From assembly GCA_016208685.1 (NCBI GenBank), contig JACQXM010000023.1, positions 128,203-192,202 on the forward strand: a stretch of 64,000 nucleotides of DNA, in the 5' to 3' direction. Origin of the DNA: Planctomycetota bacterium (lineage in GTDB: Bacteria; Planctomycetota; Phycisphaerae; UBA1845). Positions within the stretch are counted from its first letter, which is position 1. The number at the start of each line of letters is the position of its first letter. The position numbers and the translations under genes were made by a program. Positions 41,650 through 50,800 of the stretch are shown in pieces. Below the pieces are notes generated by a model. It made no database searches and had not been told where the DNA came from. It saw nothing but the letters and a program-made list of their open reading frames with translations.

Positions 41650-42705
41650 CTACGTGACGCGCAGCGCTGACGCCGGCCAGCGGATAGTCAGGTCGCCATC
41701 CGCGCCGCCGGGGTCCAGCGTGCAGGTGACGTGCAGCGGCAGCGGGGCCATGGGCCAGGTGTGGCCGACGCGGGGGGCGCGAAGTATGGGCATGGTCGTG
41801 CCTTGCGGCAGGTGGTATGGCAGCAGCTCCAGCACTTGAGGGAACAGGTCCTGGTCCGCAAGGTGAAAGTCCCCCAGCAGCACGCCGGTGAACCGCTCCC
41901 ACATTCGCGCCAGGGTGATGTGCGCCAGGAAACGGTCGAAGCGCTCGAGCTTATCGTTGAAGTCCTCGAGCACCAGCCAGGGCGCCGGGCCGGGGGCCGT
42001 CAGGCAGTGTTCAGAAGGCGCACCGATCAGCGTCGAAAGTACGGTCAGGTTCCCGCCCACGAAGCGTACCGCACCGCCGGGCGTCACCGCTCCGCGCACC
42101 ACTTCTGCGGCAAGGTGCCTCTCGCTGCCGCGCCCTTCGATCATGGCCACCAGGTCGGCAACGTAAGCACGGAAGTGCGGCAGCAGCGCCCGTTGCATCC
42201 AGTCGTCCGGGGCGAGGCCTCCGACCTCCGCCGCCCCGCACCGCAGCGCCGCGTAGCGCCGCAGCCCGTAGGGCAGGAACGCCGGGCCCATGTCGTACAC
42301 ACCGCGCCCGCGGGGGTGCGCGGCCACGATGTTCACCAGCGTGGTCAGCTCGCTGAAGCCGAAAACCGCCACCGGTCCGCGCCGGCCGTCCAGAACGGAA
42401 AAGTCGATCCCCGGCAGCACGCGGGTAAACCAGGCACCACCACGCAGAGCGACAATGGCCGCCACGTTGGAGTCGGCGAGCGCTTCCTCGATGTCCGAGG
42501 CACGGCGCGCGTCGTCCGTTCGCCCGCCGTGTGCCTCGTCTTCGACCGCATCCAGCAACGCCGCGTCGCCGCTCACCTCATACGCACCGCCGACGCACTC
42601 CTGCACCAGCGCGATCAGCTCGGCGCTGCCGGCAAGCCGAAGCTGGGACAGAAACGGACGGCATGGTCCGGCCGGGCCAATCAGGTGGATGCGTCGCGCG
42701 GGCAT
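41650..42705 (-). CDS. S66-family LD-carboxypeptidase-like protein
   Basis: 351 residues. The fold of family S66 is shown by IVALRGGAWFTRVLPGIDFS, then FGFSELTTLV with the catalytic Ser118 (usual GYSDxT), LVLEDFND with Glu247 and VGHT with His315, the order of the Ser-Glu-His triad. Family members cut the terminal D-Ala of murein tetrapeptides in peptidoglycan recycling (LdcA) or give resistance to microcin C (MccF). There is no signal peptide. The start lies 6 bases from TATGAT, with no Shine-Dalgarno, suggesting a leaderless mRNA. Confidence 0.9.
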   Translation of the reverse strand: MPARRIHLIGPAGPCRPFLSQLRLAGSAELIALVQECVGGAYEVSGDAALLDAVEDEAHGGRTDDARRASDIEEALADSNVAAIVALRGGAWFTRVLPGIDFSVLDGRRGPVAVFGFSELTTLVNIVAAHPRGRGVYDMGPAFLPYGLRRYAALRCGAAEVGGLAPDDWMQRALLPHFRAYVADLVAMIEGRGSERHLAAEVVRGAVTPGGAVRFVGGNLTVLSTLIGAPSEHCLTAPGPAPWLVLEDFNDKLERFDRFLAHITLARMWERFTGVLLGDFHLADQDLFPQVLELLPYHLPQGTTMPILRAPRVGHTWPMAPLPLHVTCTLDPGGADGDLTIRWPASALRVT

Positions 42706-42711
42706 GGCTCG

Positions 42712-42717
42712 ATCATA
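42712..42717 (-). promoter_or_regulatory. -10 box TATGAT for a leaderless S66 peptidase mRNA
   Basis: TATGAT lies 6 bases before the ATG at 42705. No -35 hexamer is convincing. A Shine-Dalgarno is absent. Confidence 0.4.
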
Positions 42718-42887
42718 CCCGAACGTGGTACGGGTCGAGGATGTGGCACGACCGGCATTTCACCGGCACGCGACGAGTGCGGGGGCGGCGGCGTTTGCTG
42801 GGGCTTGCGGCCCTGGAAGGAGGACGCCGATTCCGGGCGGCCCCCGGGGCGGCGTGCAGGGTCCGCAGGGCGTACCGGGATCCCGCG

Positions 42888-44927
42888 CTAGGATGGCTGC
42901 GGAAGCGGGCCTTCGCCGAGGGTCGGCTTGCGGTGCGGGTCGGCCTGCACCGGGCGGGCGACGCCCACGTGTCCGGTGGGGGCGGCATCGGCGCTGTCGA
43001 GCAGATCCGACACGCTGGAGCGCTCCAGCGACTCACCGCGGATGAGGGCGTTGACCTCCTCGCCGCTGAGGGTTTCGAACCTCAGCAGGGCCTGCGCGAT
43101 CGCTTCCACCTTCTCGCGGTTCTCGTTGATGATGCGCAGCGACTCCTGGAAGGCGCCGTCGAGGATGCGCTTGATTTCGACGTCCAGCGTTTCCGCGGTC
43201 TTGTCGGAATAGTCGCGCCCGGCGCCCAGGTCGAATAGGCTGCCACGGGATTCTTCGTCGCCGTAGTAGATGAAGCCGGTGTCTTCGCCCATGCCCCATT
43301 CGCGGACCATGCGGCGGGCGATGTCCGTCGCCTGCTTAATGTCGGAAGAGGCGCCGCTGCTCACTTCGTTGAAGAACACCTGTTCCGCGATGCGCCCGCC
43401 GAACAGAACGCGCATGGTCGCCAGCAGGTACTTCTTGGTATAGACCATGCGGTCCTTCTCGGGGAGCGAGAAGGTGACGCCGCCCGCCGGCCCGCGGGGG
43501 ATGATGCTGACCTTGTGCAGCGGATCGGCGTCCTTTTCCAGCGCTTGCAGCAGGGCGTGCCCGGCCTCGTGGTAGGCGGTGATCTTGCGGTCGCGCTCGT
43601 CGACCACGGCGCTCTTCTTCGCCCGGCCCCAGCGGATCTTGTCCCGCGCCTCCTCCAGGTCGTCCTGCTCCACGAATTCCTTGTTCTGGAGCGTGGCGAT
43701 GATGGCCGCCTCGTTGACCATGGCGGCCAGCTCCGCGCCGCTGAACATGGGCGTGCCCCGGGCGGAGCGGCGGATGTCCACCGTCGGCCCGAGTTTCACC
43801 TTGCGCATGTGCACCTTGAGGATGTCGTACCGACCCTGCAAATCCGGCAGCGGGACGTACACTTGGCGGTCGAACCGCCCCGGACGGATGAGCGCCGGGT
43901 CGAGCACGTCGGCACGGTTGGTGGCGGCGATGACGATCACCTGCGAGTTGGTATCGAAGCCGTCCATCTCCACCAGGATGGCGTTGAGCGTCTGTTCGCG
44001 CTCGTCGTGCCCGCCGCCGCCGAAGCTGGCGCCGCGGCGACGGCCGACGGCGTCAATCTCATCCAGGAAGATGATGCAGGGCGAGTTCTCCTTGGCCTGC
44101 TTGAACAGGTCGCGCACGCGCGAGGCGCCCACGCCCACGAACATCTCCACGAAGTCAGAGCCGCTGATGGAGAAGAACGGCACCTCCGCCTCGCCGGCGA
44201 TGGCCTTCGCCAGCAGCGTCTTGCCGCAGCCGGGAGCGCCGACCAGCAGGATGCCGCGCGGGATGCGCGCCCCGAGCCTCTGGAACTTCTTGGGCGACTT
44301 GAGGAACTCGACGATCTCCAGGACCTCCTCCTTGGCCTCCTGAATGCCCGCCACGTCGGCGAAGGTGATGTTCGTGTGCTCTTTGGCGGTGACGCGATGC
44401 CGCGAGCGTCCGAAGTTCCCGAGCATGCCGGCTCCGCCGCCGGCGGCGCGAATCTGCCGGAAGATCACGAAGTACACGAAGGCGAAGATGAGGAACCAGG
44501 GCAGCATGTTCACCAGCACCAGCACGAACTGGTTGGGCTTCTCGCTGTCGACCTCGCCGATAGGACGAACGTCGCGCTCGATGCGCTTGATGAACTCGCT
44601 GTCAATCGCTTCGCGCGGATAGGTCACGGTGAAGCGCAGAACCTGGCCGGGAGCGTTGCCCTCGGTGGGCAGCCGTTCCCCCTCGATCAAGCCGTCTTCC
44701 TTGATGATGACCTTCTTGACCTGCTTGTTGGCTACCAGCGTTTCGAACTCGCTGATACTGATCTTCTGCGACGACTGCAGCGAGCTTTTCAGCAGCGCCA
44801 CCAGGAGCGTGGCCAGGCCCAGGAGCACCAGCCAACTCACCAGGTTCCGCGACATGCGCACACCCGGTCCGACGGGTCGCTTGGGATCCGTAGTGGGTGG
44901 TTTCGCTGAGCCGTTACCGTCCGACAT
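42888..44927 (-). CDS. ftsH: ATP-dependent zinc metalloprotease FtsH
   Basis: 679 residues. Two membrane helices (about 30-46 and 137-156) enclose an external domain. Walker A GAPGCGKT is at 230-237, Walker [11 protein letters not shown] follows, and the peptidase site is HEAGH (453-457), all intact. FtsH extracts and degrades membrane and soluble substrates at the inner membrane. The C-terminal tail is low-complexity. It lies 70 bases downstream of the lptE-like gene and has a promoter candidate inside that gap, so it may be expressed both with and without the BamD/LptE genes. Confidence 0.98.
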   Translation of the reverse strand: MSDGNGSAKPPTTDPKRPVGPGVRMSRNLVSWLVLLGLATLLVALLKSSLQSSQKISISEFETLVANKQVKKVIIKEDGLIEGERLPTEGNAPGQVLRFTVTYPREAIDSEFIKRIERDVRPIGEVDSEKPNQFVLVLVNMLPWFLIFAFVYFVIFRQIRAAGGGAGMLGNFGRSRHRVTAKEHTNITFADVAGIQEAKEEVLEIVEFLKSPKKFQRLGARIPRGILLVGAPGCGKTLLAKAIAGEAEVPFFSISGSDFVEMFVGVGASRVRDLFKQAKENSPCIIFLDEIDAVGRRRGASFGGGGHDEREQTLNAILVEMDGFDTNSQVIVIAATNRADVLDPALIRPGRFDRQVYVPLPDLQGRYDILKVHMRKVKLGPTVDIRRSARGTPMFSGAELAAMVNEAAIIATLQNKEFVEQDDLEEARDKIRWGRAKKSAVVDERDRKITAYHEAGHALLQALEKDADPLHKVSIIPRGPAGGVTFSLPEKDRMVYTKKYLLATMRVLFGGRIAEQVFFNEVSSGASSDIKQATDIARRMVREWGMGEDTGFIYYGDEESRGSLFDLGAGRDYSDKTAETLDVEIKRILDGAFQESLRIINENREKVEAIAQALLRFETLSGEEVNALIRGESLERSSVSDLLDSADAAPTGHVGVARPVQADPHRKPTLGEGPLPQPS

Positions 44928-44985
44928 TCCCTGACCTCGATTGCAGTGCCACTTTGCCCGGTGTGCCGCGCACCCTCGTGACTAT

Positions 44986-45015
44986 ATGATAGCTGGGCTA
45001 CCAGTCCGTTTCCAA
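44986..45015 (-). promoter_or_regulatory. Promoter candidate for ftsH
   Basis: TTGGAA (45010-45015), an 18-base spacer and TATCAT (44986-44991) on the minus strand overlap the end of the lptE-like gene. GAGGT sits before the ftsH ATG. Confidence 0.45.
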
Positions 45016-45642
45016 CGACTCGACGATCTGCTCGGCGAGGCCGTCCAGCCCGCGAACCATCCCCTTGCTGAAGGTCTCGCCCACGGGGGGGATATAACTC
45101 GCCTGATACACGAACCGCGGCCGTTCCACCAGCACGTCCCCGCTGCGGATATCCTGAAAGCGAAAGCGGACCACGATGGTCGACGCGATCTCGCGCGGCA
45201 GGTCGGTATCGAGGTCGTCGCCGAAGGTGCGGTTGTCGACATGGAGGATCTCTCCCGTCAGCACGGCATCGGCCGTCTCCCGCGGAGCAATGCGGTAGGG
45301 CGTGTCCATCTCGATGCGCTTCACCAGCGCTTCGGTCAGCCGGAACTCCAACTCGCGTCGAAACTCCTTGGAATGGAACATTTCGACGTGTACGGTGCGA
45401 ATATCGGTCGGAAACGGCCGCTTGGTGGAGTAACCGCAGCCCGTGCTGCCCAGGGCGGCCGCCAGCAAAAGCGCCGTAAGCAGCGTTCGCCGCAGCAACC
45501 GGCACCCGGGCGACCCGCGGCCACGCCGGGCGCCGCGCAGGATCGCTTCCCCACCCCGACCGCCTGCACCGTGCGCGAGAGCCGGCGCGACGGGGTCGCG
45601 ATGCGCGTTGACGGCGGAGGATCGTGATGCTGTTGCGTTCAT
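44998..45642 (-). CDS. LptE-like outer-membrane lipoprotein
   Basis: 214 residues as written from ATG 45642. The signal LLTALLLAAALGSTGC has a lipobox (STGC) and is followed directly by GYSTKRPF, the Gly-Tyr start common to LptE/RlpB lipoproteins. EFRRELEFRLTEALVKRIEM is the helix, and DAVLTGEILHVDNRTF with STIVVRFRFQDIRSGDVL the beta-sheet typical of the family. LptE plugs the LptD barrel that inserts lipopolysaccharide in the outer membrane. The long 55-residue region before the signal is unusual, and the true start may lie further in. It follows the BamD-like gene by three bases. Confidence 0.85.
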   Translation of the reverse strand: MNATASRSSAVNAHRDPVAPALAHGAGGRGGEAILRGARRGRGSPGCRLLRRTLLTALLLAAALGSTGCGYSTKRPFPTDIRTVHVEMFHSKEFRRELEFRLTEALVKRIEMDTPYRIAPRETADAVLTGEILHVDNRTFGDDLDTDLPREIASTIVVRFRFQDIRSGDVLVERPRFVYQASYIPPVGETFSKGMVRGLDGLAEQIVESLETDW

Positions 45643-45645
45643 GGC

Positions 45646-46680
45646 TTATCGCGTTCCTATGGTCGGCTCGCGCGACGCGTCGGCCACCGTTTCCGACGCC
45701 CCGAGCAGTTCCAGTCGGTTCGTTGCCTTGGACGCCGCGATGCTAGTGGGCCAGTCCTTGAGCACCAGCCGGTAGTAGAAGACCGCCGAACTCAAGTGAC
45801 CGGTGCGCTCATAGTACGCGCCGATGGTGAACTCCTTCTCGGCGCGCTTCTCGCGGATGTCGTCCAGAATCAGCCCCACGCCTTCGCGATCCGCGAGCAC
45901 GGTGTAGCGGGTGCGATAGTCGCGATAACGCTCCTCGGCCTCGACCAGCGCCGAATCGTCGTACTCCACGCCACGGAAACTGGCCAGGGCGGCGTCCGCC
46001 GAGCGGCGCAGCGCGAATTGCCCGTACTGGCTCAGTGGATAGTCCTTGAGCAGTCGCGAATACTCAAGCTCCGCCAGGGCGTGCTCGCCTTCGCTGAACA
46101 GGTGATCCGCCTTGGTCTTGATGGCGTATTCCGCGATGCGCTCCTGCGGGTAGTCCGCGGCGATCTGGTCGAGGATGCCGTACGCCAGGTCCACGCCGGA
46201 GAGCATGGGAATCCCCAGAAAGCGACGCTTCACGCCCTTAAGGAAAGCCTCGGCGACCACGAACTCCAGACGCAGCGCCTCCGGTGTGTGCGCCATGCCC
46301 CCGAACTCGTTGAGGAACTCCTGGAGCACCTTGTGCGCCTTCTGGTAATCGCGTTTGCCGATGAGCGCCTGGGCTCGTGCCGTGAGCACCTCGGGGTACC
46401 AGGCGTCGAATTTCCCGTAGTTCTTGACGAACCGTACCGCCTCCGCGAGCGCCTTACCGTACTCGCCCTCCGTGATGCGTTCGCGGACTTCGTACAGGTC
46501 GCCTTCCGCGGTGCCGGGCGGAGGTGGCGGCTGCTCGACCCACTGCTGCGTGGCGGCGTCGTAGGTGAGCACACGAGCACGCGGCGGCTCGGCGCCGGTT
46601 GTGGTTGCCGCGGCGACTCCGAGCGCGACAACGACTGCCAGCACACGGGGCGTCCGTGAGCGCAGGCCGGCTGCACGCAT
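45646..46680 (-). CDS. BamD/YfiO-like TPR protein of outer-membrane assembly
   Basis: 344 residues from the ATG at 46680, with GGGGA before it. The signal peptide is VLAVVVALGVAAATTTGAE, without a clear lipobox Cys. Then TPR-like helices: GEYGKALAEAVRFVKNYGKF, RDYQKAHKVLQEFLNEFGG, GEHALAELEYSRLLKDYPLS, and HLSSAVFYYRLVLKDWPTS, the last fitting the BamD 'A-x-x-Y-Y-x-x-V-x-x-x-Y-P' end. BamD is part of the complex that folds outer-membrane barrels. Lacking the lipobox, this may be a soluble relative. The context next to an LptE-like gene supports an envelope role. Confidence 0.82.
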   Translation of the reverse strand: MRAAGLRSRTPRVLAVVVALGVAAATTTGAEPPRARVLTYDAATQQWVEQPPPPPGTAEGDLYEVRERITEGEYGKALAEAVRFVKNYGKFDAWYPEVLTARAQALIGKRDYQKAHKVLQEFLNEFGGMAHTPEALRLEFVVAEAFLKGVKRRFLGIPMLSGVDLAYGILDQIAADYPQERIAEYAIKTKADHLFSEGEHALAELEYSRLLKDYPLSQYGQFALRRSADAALASFRGVEYDDSALVEAEERYRDYRTRYTVLADREGVGLILDDIREKRAEKEFTIGAYYERTGHLSSAVFYYRLVLKDWPTSIAASKATNRLELLGASETVADASREPTIGTR

Positions 46681-47095
46681 GGCATCCCCGCGCCACCCGT
46701 CACGCCATCGTTCGGATCGTCTCAAGTTCGTCTGCCTTCCGGATCCCCGCCGCAACAGGCGTTCAAGCGGAACGTGAGGACACCCGGTCCGCACGCCGGT
46801 TTGCTCGCACGCCTGGTCCGCGCCAACGGCAGGTCGATTGTATCGCCAACAAGCCGGCTCCCGCAATTGCGCATCGCGACAGGGTAGCGGGATCACGCAG
46901 CGCCCGGTCTTTCAGCCGGGATGGGTTGGTACGGCGGCGAGAGGTGTGAACCGGGAGGCCGCTCCTACAGGACCGTGCGAATCCGCGGTGAACCGGACCA
47001 GCAATACCCCCCACCGATCGCGGGGTCAGCGACGGAGGACGAACGGCGTAACGTGAGCCGGGCGACGACGACGCGGATCGGCGCCGCCGGCCGGT
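46681..47095. other. Gene-free stretch between the BamD-like and propeller genes
   Basis: 415 bases in which I see no coding frame, repeat or clear promoter. It carries the leader of the BamD-like gene and the downstream region of the propeller gene. Confidence 0.4.
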
Positions 47096-49441
47096 TCACG
47101 GGCACTCGGCCGGGTCCGCAAACGGATAGGGGTCGCCCTGGAACGCCTTGATGAGCAGAAAGACGTCGGTCAGGTTCACGACGCCGTTGGGTGTCTGGTC
47201 GTGCACGTCCACCCAGGTCCGATGCGGCGCCCCGGGCGCCGCCTGAAAGGTGCGGGCGGCGGCCAGGAAGTCGTTGACGTTGACCTCGCCGTTGGGCGGC
47301 GACCATTCGAACCCCGTGAACGCCCCCACCGTGTCCCCCCAGAACTTGCCAGCGGGCTTGCCCGCCGTTGCCACCGTGGTCGGCGGGTCGAAGGTCACAC
47401 CATCCTGCGTGGCCCGCAGCTCGTAAACCGACGCGGGAACCACCCGGCAATCGCCGATGTCGATGACGTCCTCGGTCCAGGCGCGAAAGACCGGCGCAGG
47501 GACGATCGCGGAAACGCCATTGGCCTCCGGAGCACCAACCCAACCCAGTACTCCCACCGACTGGGGAAAGGTCTCGCTCGCTGACATCGAAACCTGGTAG
47601 GCGACCGCGGGGCCGAGCTGGGGTTCGAACGAGATGTACCGGTTCCGTGGCGAGTCGACGTACGAAGGCACGAACACCACATCGGTGGCCGCGATGCTGG
47701 GGTCCTGCACCAACGGGATTAGATTGCTTCCGTCCGTATCGACCTGAAGAATGTGTCCCGCAGAGGTGGAGATGAACAACCGTCCCTGCTCCCCGTCGAC
47801 GGAAAGGGACTCCGGGGCGCCGTAGGGCGACGAGGGGATGGTTACTACGTTCTGGATTACTCCACCGTCCAGTGCCCTGCGCCGGATCGCACTCCCCCCG
47901 ATCCAATAGAGTCGCCGAGCGACCGGATCAATCGCTATACCCACGGGGGTCTCGCTTCCGAGGTCCACGAACGTTTGTCTCGACGACCCATCGAGCTTCA
48001 CCCTTTCTACGCGGTGGTTCGGAGCCTCCGACCAGTAAAGGGTGCCGGTGAGTTCATCCAACGCAAGCGACTTCGCTCCGCAGGCGTCCCACACGATCGG
48101 CCAGTACGTTGCGTCATCCGGCGTGGCACGGACCACCAAATACTCGCTGTAACCATTGGTACAGGAGCCTGGCGTCGACTGGAGCACGTACAGGTCACCG
48201 GTGAAAGAATGCACTGCCAGATCGTAGACCGTACCGCTAATTTGATTAAAGATGATGGTGACGTCGGAGCCGTCGAAACCCGCTGTGGCGATCCTATCGA
48301 GATCGGCGAAATACAAGCGTTGCCGATTGACATCGGCGGCGATGCGCCAGGCCCGAAGACGCATAGTCTCCCAGAGCGTCGTTGCTTCGCTACCATCAGA
48401 GTTCACTCGCGCCAGTTGCGGCAATCCCTCTCTTCTGGTACCGGTCCAGAGCACCTTGCCCGGCGACACGTCTATCGCGATGCTGGGATACCCCGAGATG
48501 TCCCAAATGTACCGGACCTGAACCATCGCGGTTCCGTCCAAATTCGCCCGTCCCAGATCGTGCTCGCCCCGGTAACTTGAACCGTCAAACCAGTACATGA
48601 CCCCGGCTGCCGAATCGAGCGCCAGGGCGGGTAGAGAGTCGTCCCACTGCCGGTACAGGAGCGTCTGAATCGATGTACCATCCGTATTAGCGCGCAGAAT
48701 AGTGCTGTCATTAAGGTGCTCTGCCCAGTAGACCCGATTGGCCGCGAGATCGAGGGCGATCACTCCGAGGCGCTTTTGTGTTGGGGATCGGGAGATCACG
48801 GTTTCAGCGCCACTGCCGTCCAGGTTGGCGCGGCGGATCCTCTTGAGACCGGTGTCAGTCCAGTAGATCTTGCCGTTGAGCTCATCGAGGGCGATGCCGG
48901 CAATGACCTCGCCGGGTTCTGGGGTCACGGCGGGTTGGGGATTGCCCCCGGTAAGATCGGCACGTTCGATGCTATTGGAGATGAAGTAGTATTGGCTTTG
49001 AGTGAAGGCGAAGGCGATGCCGTTCGGTGGAATGGATGTTCCAAAAAGGTCTTCGACAACCGAGAAGGCGTTGTCCGCCCGGCGGAACACGTACTGAGTG
49101 GGAGACAGGTACTCAACCCAGTAGATCATGCCGGTTTGTGGGTCTACCGAGACCGCCATCGGGTCCCCTCTGTCGGGCGTCAATTCGCGGATGTTCGATC
49201 CGTCGGATCGAGCCTTCTGGATTCTGGCGTTCCCCGGATCGGTCCAAAAGAGCGTTCCGCCCCATGCCGGGCCGGTCGCCAGGGAGAGGGTCAGGGCGAT
49301 CAGGCCAATGGAGCCCGAAGCAACGCCGCGGCCTGGCGGGCCAACGGGCGACGCCGACAGGCCGCGTTGCGCCTGCCTCGAATGGTTGCCCGGCTCGAAC
49401 CGACCGACGATTCCATCATGGAGCGTGACGTGGCGCTTCAT
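47096..49441 (-). CDS. Secreted YWTD-type beta-propeller protein with dockerin-like C-terminus
   Basis: 781 residues. A signal peptide near residues 42-60 (IGLIALTLSLATGPAWGG) follows an unusually long N-terminal region. About ten units of the LDL-receptor class B (YWTD) pattern follow: GTLFWTDPGNARIQKARSDG, GKIYWTDTGLKRIRRANLDG, NRVYWAEHLNDSTILRANTD, GTLYWSEAPNHRVERVKLDG. The C-terminus has two dockerin-type units, GEVNVNDFLAAARTFQ and NGVVNLTDVFLLIKAFQG, each with a DxN-like calcium loop. Dockerins bind cohesins in complexes; in planctomycetes such ends also appear on secreted proteins without known cohesins. A strong promoter precedes it, and GGAGGA precedes the ATG. Confidence 0.9.
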   Translation of the reverse strand: MKRHVTLHDGIVGRFEPGNHSRQAQRGLSASPVGPPGRGVASGSIGLIALTLSLATGPAWGGTLFWTDPGNARIQKARSDGSNIRELTPDRGDPMAVSVDPQTGMIYWVEYLSPTQYVFRRADNAFSVVEDLFGTSIPPNGIAFAFTQSQYYFISNSIERADLTGGNPQPAVTPEPGEVIAGIALDELNGKIYWTDTGLKRIRRANLDGSGAETVISRSPTQKRLGVIALDLAANRVYWAEHLNDSTILRANTDGTSIQTLLYRQWDDSLPALALDSAAGVMYWFDGSSYRGEHDLGRANLDGTAMVQVRYIWDISGYPSIAIDVSPGKVLWTGTRREGLPQLARVNSDGSEATTLWETMRLRAWRIAADVNRQRLYFADLDRIATAGFDGSDVTIIFNQISGTVYDLAVHSFTGDLYVLQSTPGSCTNGYSEYLVVRATPDDATYWPIVWDACGAKSLALDELTGTLYWSEAPNHRVERVKLDGSSRQTFVDLGSETPVGIAIDPVARRLYWIGGSAIRRRALDGGVIQNVVTIPSSPYGAPESLSVDGEQGRLFISTSAGHILQVDTDGSNLIPLVQDPSIAATDVVFVPSYVDSPRNRYISFEPQLGPAVAYQVSMSASETFPQSVGVLGWVGAPEANGVSAIVPAPVFRAWTEDVIDIGDCRVVPASVYELRATQDGVTFDPPTTVATAGKPAGKFWGDTVGAFTGFEWSPPNGEVNVNDFLAAARTFQAAPGAPHRTWVDVHDQTPNGVVNLTDVFLLIKAFQGDPYPFADPAECP

Positions 49442-49489
49442 ACACTGTCCTCCAAAATGCGGCGGGGCTCAACCCACTTGATAGGGGCG

Positions 49490-49518
49490 ATTCTAACGAC
49501 GGGGCTTGCACCTTTCAA
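49490..49518 (-). promoter_or_regulatory. Strong sigma70-type promoter of the propeller gene
   Basis: On the minus strand TTGAAA (49513-49518) and TAGAAT (49490-49495) are exactly 17 bases apart, each five of six to consensus. The leader would be about 42 bases and includes GGAGGA. Confidence 0.7.
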
Positions 49519-50024
49519 CCCCCTTGACCTGCCGCTGATTCATGTACCAGCCGCCATGAGAGCCGACGGCGCTTCACCGTGCCGGGCGGGCCGAGCAGAG
49601 GCATGGCGCAGCGCTACGACCCACTCCGGCGGGAAATCCTCGAACGGCAGGCTCTTCACCACTCCAAATTGTTCGAGGTTCCCGGCCACTCATTGACCCG
49701 CGGCCCGCATACGCTGGTGCTTCGTTCGGGGCGATTCACCACTCCCCACAACGCCTGCCGGCCGCTCGGGCGGCCCGACCTACCGGTGCCCCGTGGTTCG
49801 TCAGCGCGATCTACAATCGTGGCCAGGAAACGACAGCAACGATGTCACGCCGTTAGTCGCCTGGAGACTCCATCCGACAGAACCATCTCTCCAGCTTCCA
49901 CGCTTCGCGGCGTGACGCCCGACGACCGAGCCCTCGCGGTATGGGGATAAACTCCAGCGGGCCGCAAACCCCACGACGCCGGGTTCACGCGGTTCCGCAC
50001 GCTGCCCAATGGCGCCGGCGGCGG
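49519..50024. other. Gene-free stretch before the ABC transporter
   Basis: 506 bases between divergent genes. I see no coding frame with start signal and domain, and no repeat. Confidence 0.4.
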
Positions 50025-50030
50025 TAGAAT
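50025..50030 (+). promoter_or_regulatory. -10 box TAGAAT before the ABC ATPase gene
   Basis: TAGAAT lies 8 bases before GTG 50039; the same hexamer serves other promoters here. No Shine-Dalgarno is seen, so the GTG may start a leaderless mRNA. Confidence 0.4.
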
Positions 50031-50038
50031 CCCGCCCC

Positions 50039-50800
50039 GTGAACATGGTAGTGGCCGACAACCTGGTGAAGCTGTTCCCGACCCCCACGGGGCAGGAGAA
50101 GCGCGCCGTCGACGGGCTCAGTTTTCGCGTGGCGCAGGGGAGCATTTACGGGTTGCTGGGCCCCAACGGCGCGGGGAAGACCACGACGCTGCGCATGCTC
50201 AGCGGGCTGATGGCCCCCAGCAGCGGGACGGCACTGCTGGCCGGGTTCGACGTCGCCCGCCAGCCCAACCAGGTCAAAAGCGTGCTGGGGTTCCTGACCG
50301 CGAACACCGGGCTGTACCAGCGGCTTACGGCGCGGGAGATGCTCGTGTACTTCGGGCAGTTACACCGCATGGAGCCGCAGCGGGCGGCCGGCCGCGCCGA
50401 GGAACTCATCGAGTGGCTGGGCATCCGCGACTTCGCCGACCTGCGTTGCGGGGCCCTCTCCACGGGCCAGAAGCAGCGCGTGAACATCGCCCGCGCGCTG
50501 ATCGCCGACCCGCCCATTCTCATCATGGACGAGCCGACCCTGGGCCTGGACGTGCTCAGCAACCGCATCATTCTGGAGTACATCCGTCGGGAGCGGGACG
50601 CCGGAAAGACCCTCATCCTCTCCACGCACTACCTCGACGAAGCGGAGTCGCTCTGCGACCGCATCGGGCTGCTGCACGAAGGGCGGCTGGTGGCGGAAGG
50701 CAACCTCGAAGAGCTGCGTGCCCTGACGGGTCGCGAACGCCTGAGCAGCATCTTCCTGGCGCTGGTGCAGCCTGAGCCGCCGGCGGAGGCCGCCGCATGA
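50039..50800 (+). CDS. ABC transporter ATP-binding protein (NatA-like)
   Basis: 253 residues from the GTG at 50039; ATG 50045 or 50009 are alternatives. Walker A is GPNGAGKTTT, the signature is LSTGQKQRVNIARALI, Walker B is ILIMDEPTLGLD, and LSTHYLDEAE has the switch His. The sequence and pairing are those of NatA of the NatAB sodium exporter family. It partners with the next gene, whose start overlaps by ATGA (50797-50800). Export substrate is unknown. Confidence 0.95.
   Translation: MNMVVADNLVKLFPTPTGQEKRAVDGLSFRVAQGSIYGLLGPNGAGKTTTLRMLSGLMAPSSGTALLAGFDVARQPNQVKSVLGFLTANTGLYQRLTAREMLVYFGQLHRMEPQRAAGRAEELIEWLGIRDFADLRCGALSTGQKQRVNIARALIADPPILIMDEPTLGLDVLSNRIILEYIRRERDAGKTLILSTHYLDEAESLCDRIGLLHEGRLVAEGNLEELRALTGRERLSSIFLALVQPEPPAEAAA

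Noticed and set aside
43515-44909. Plus-strand frame over ftsH
   Set aside because: Antisense shadow of an intact FtsH.
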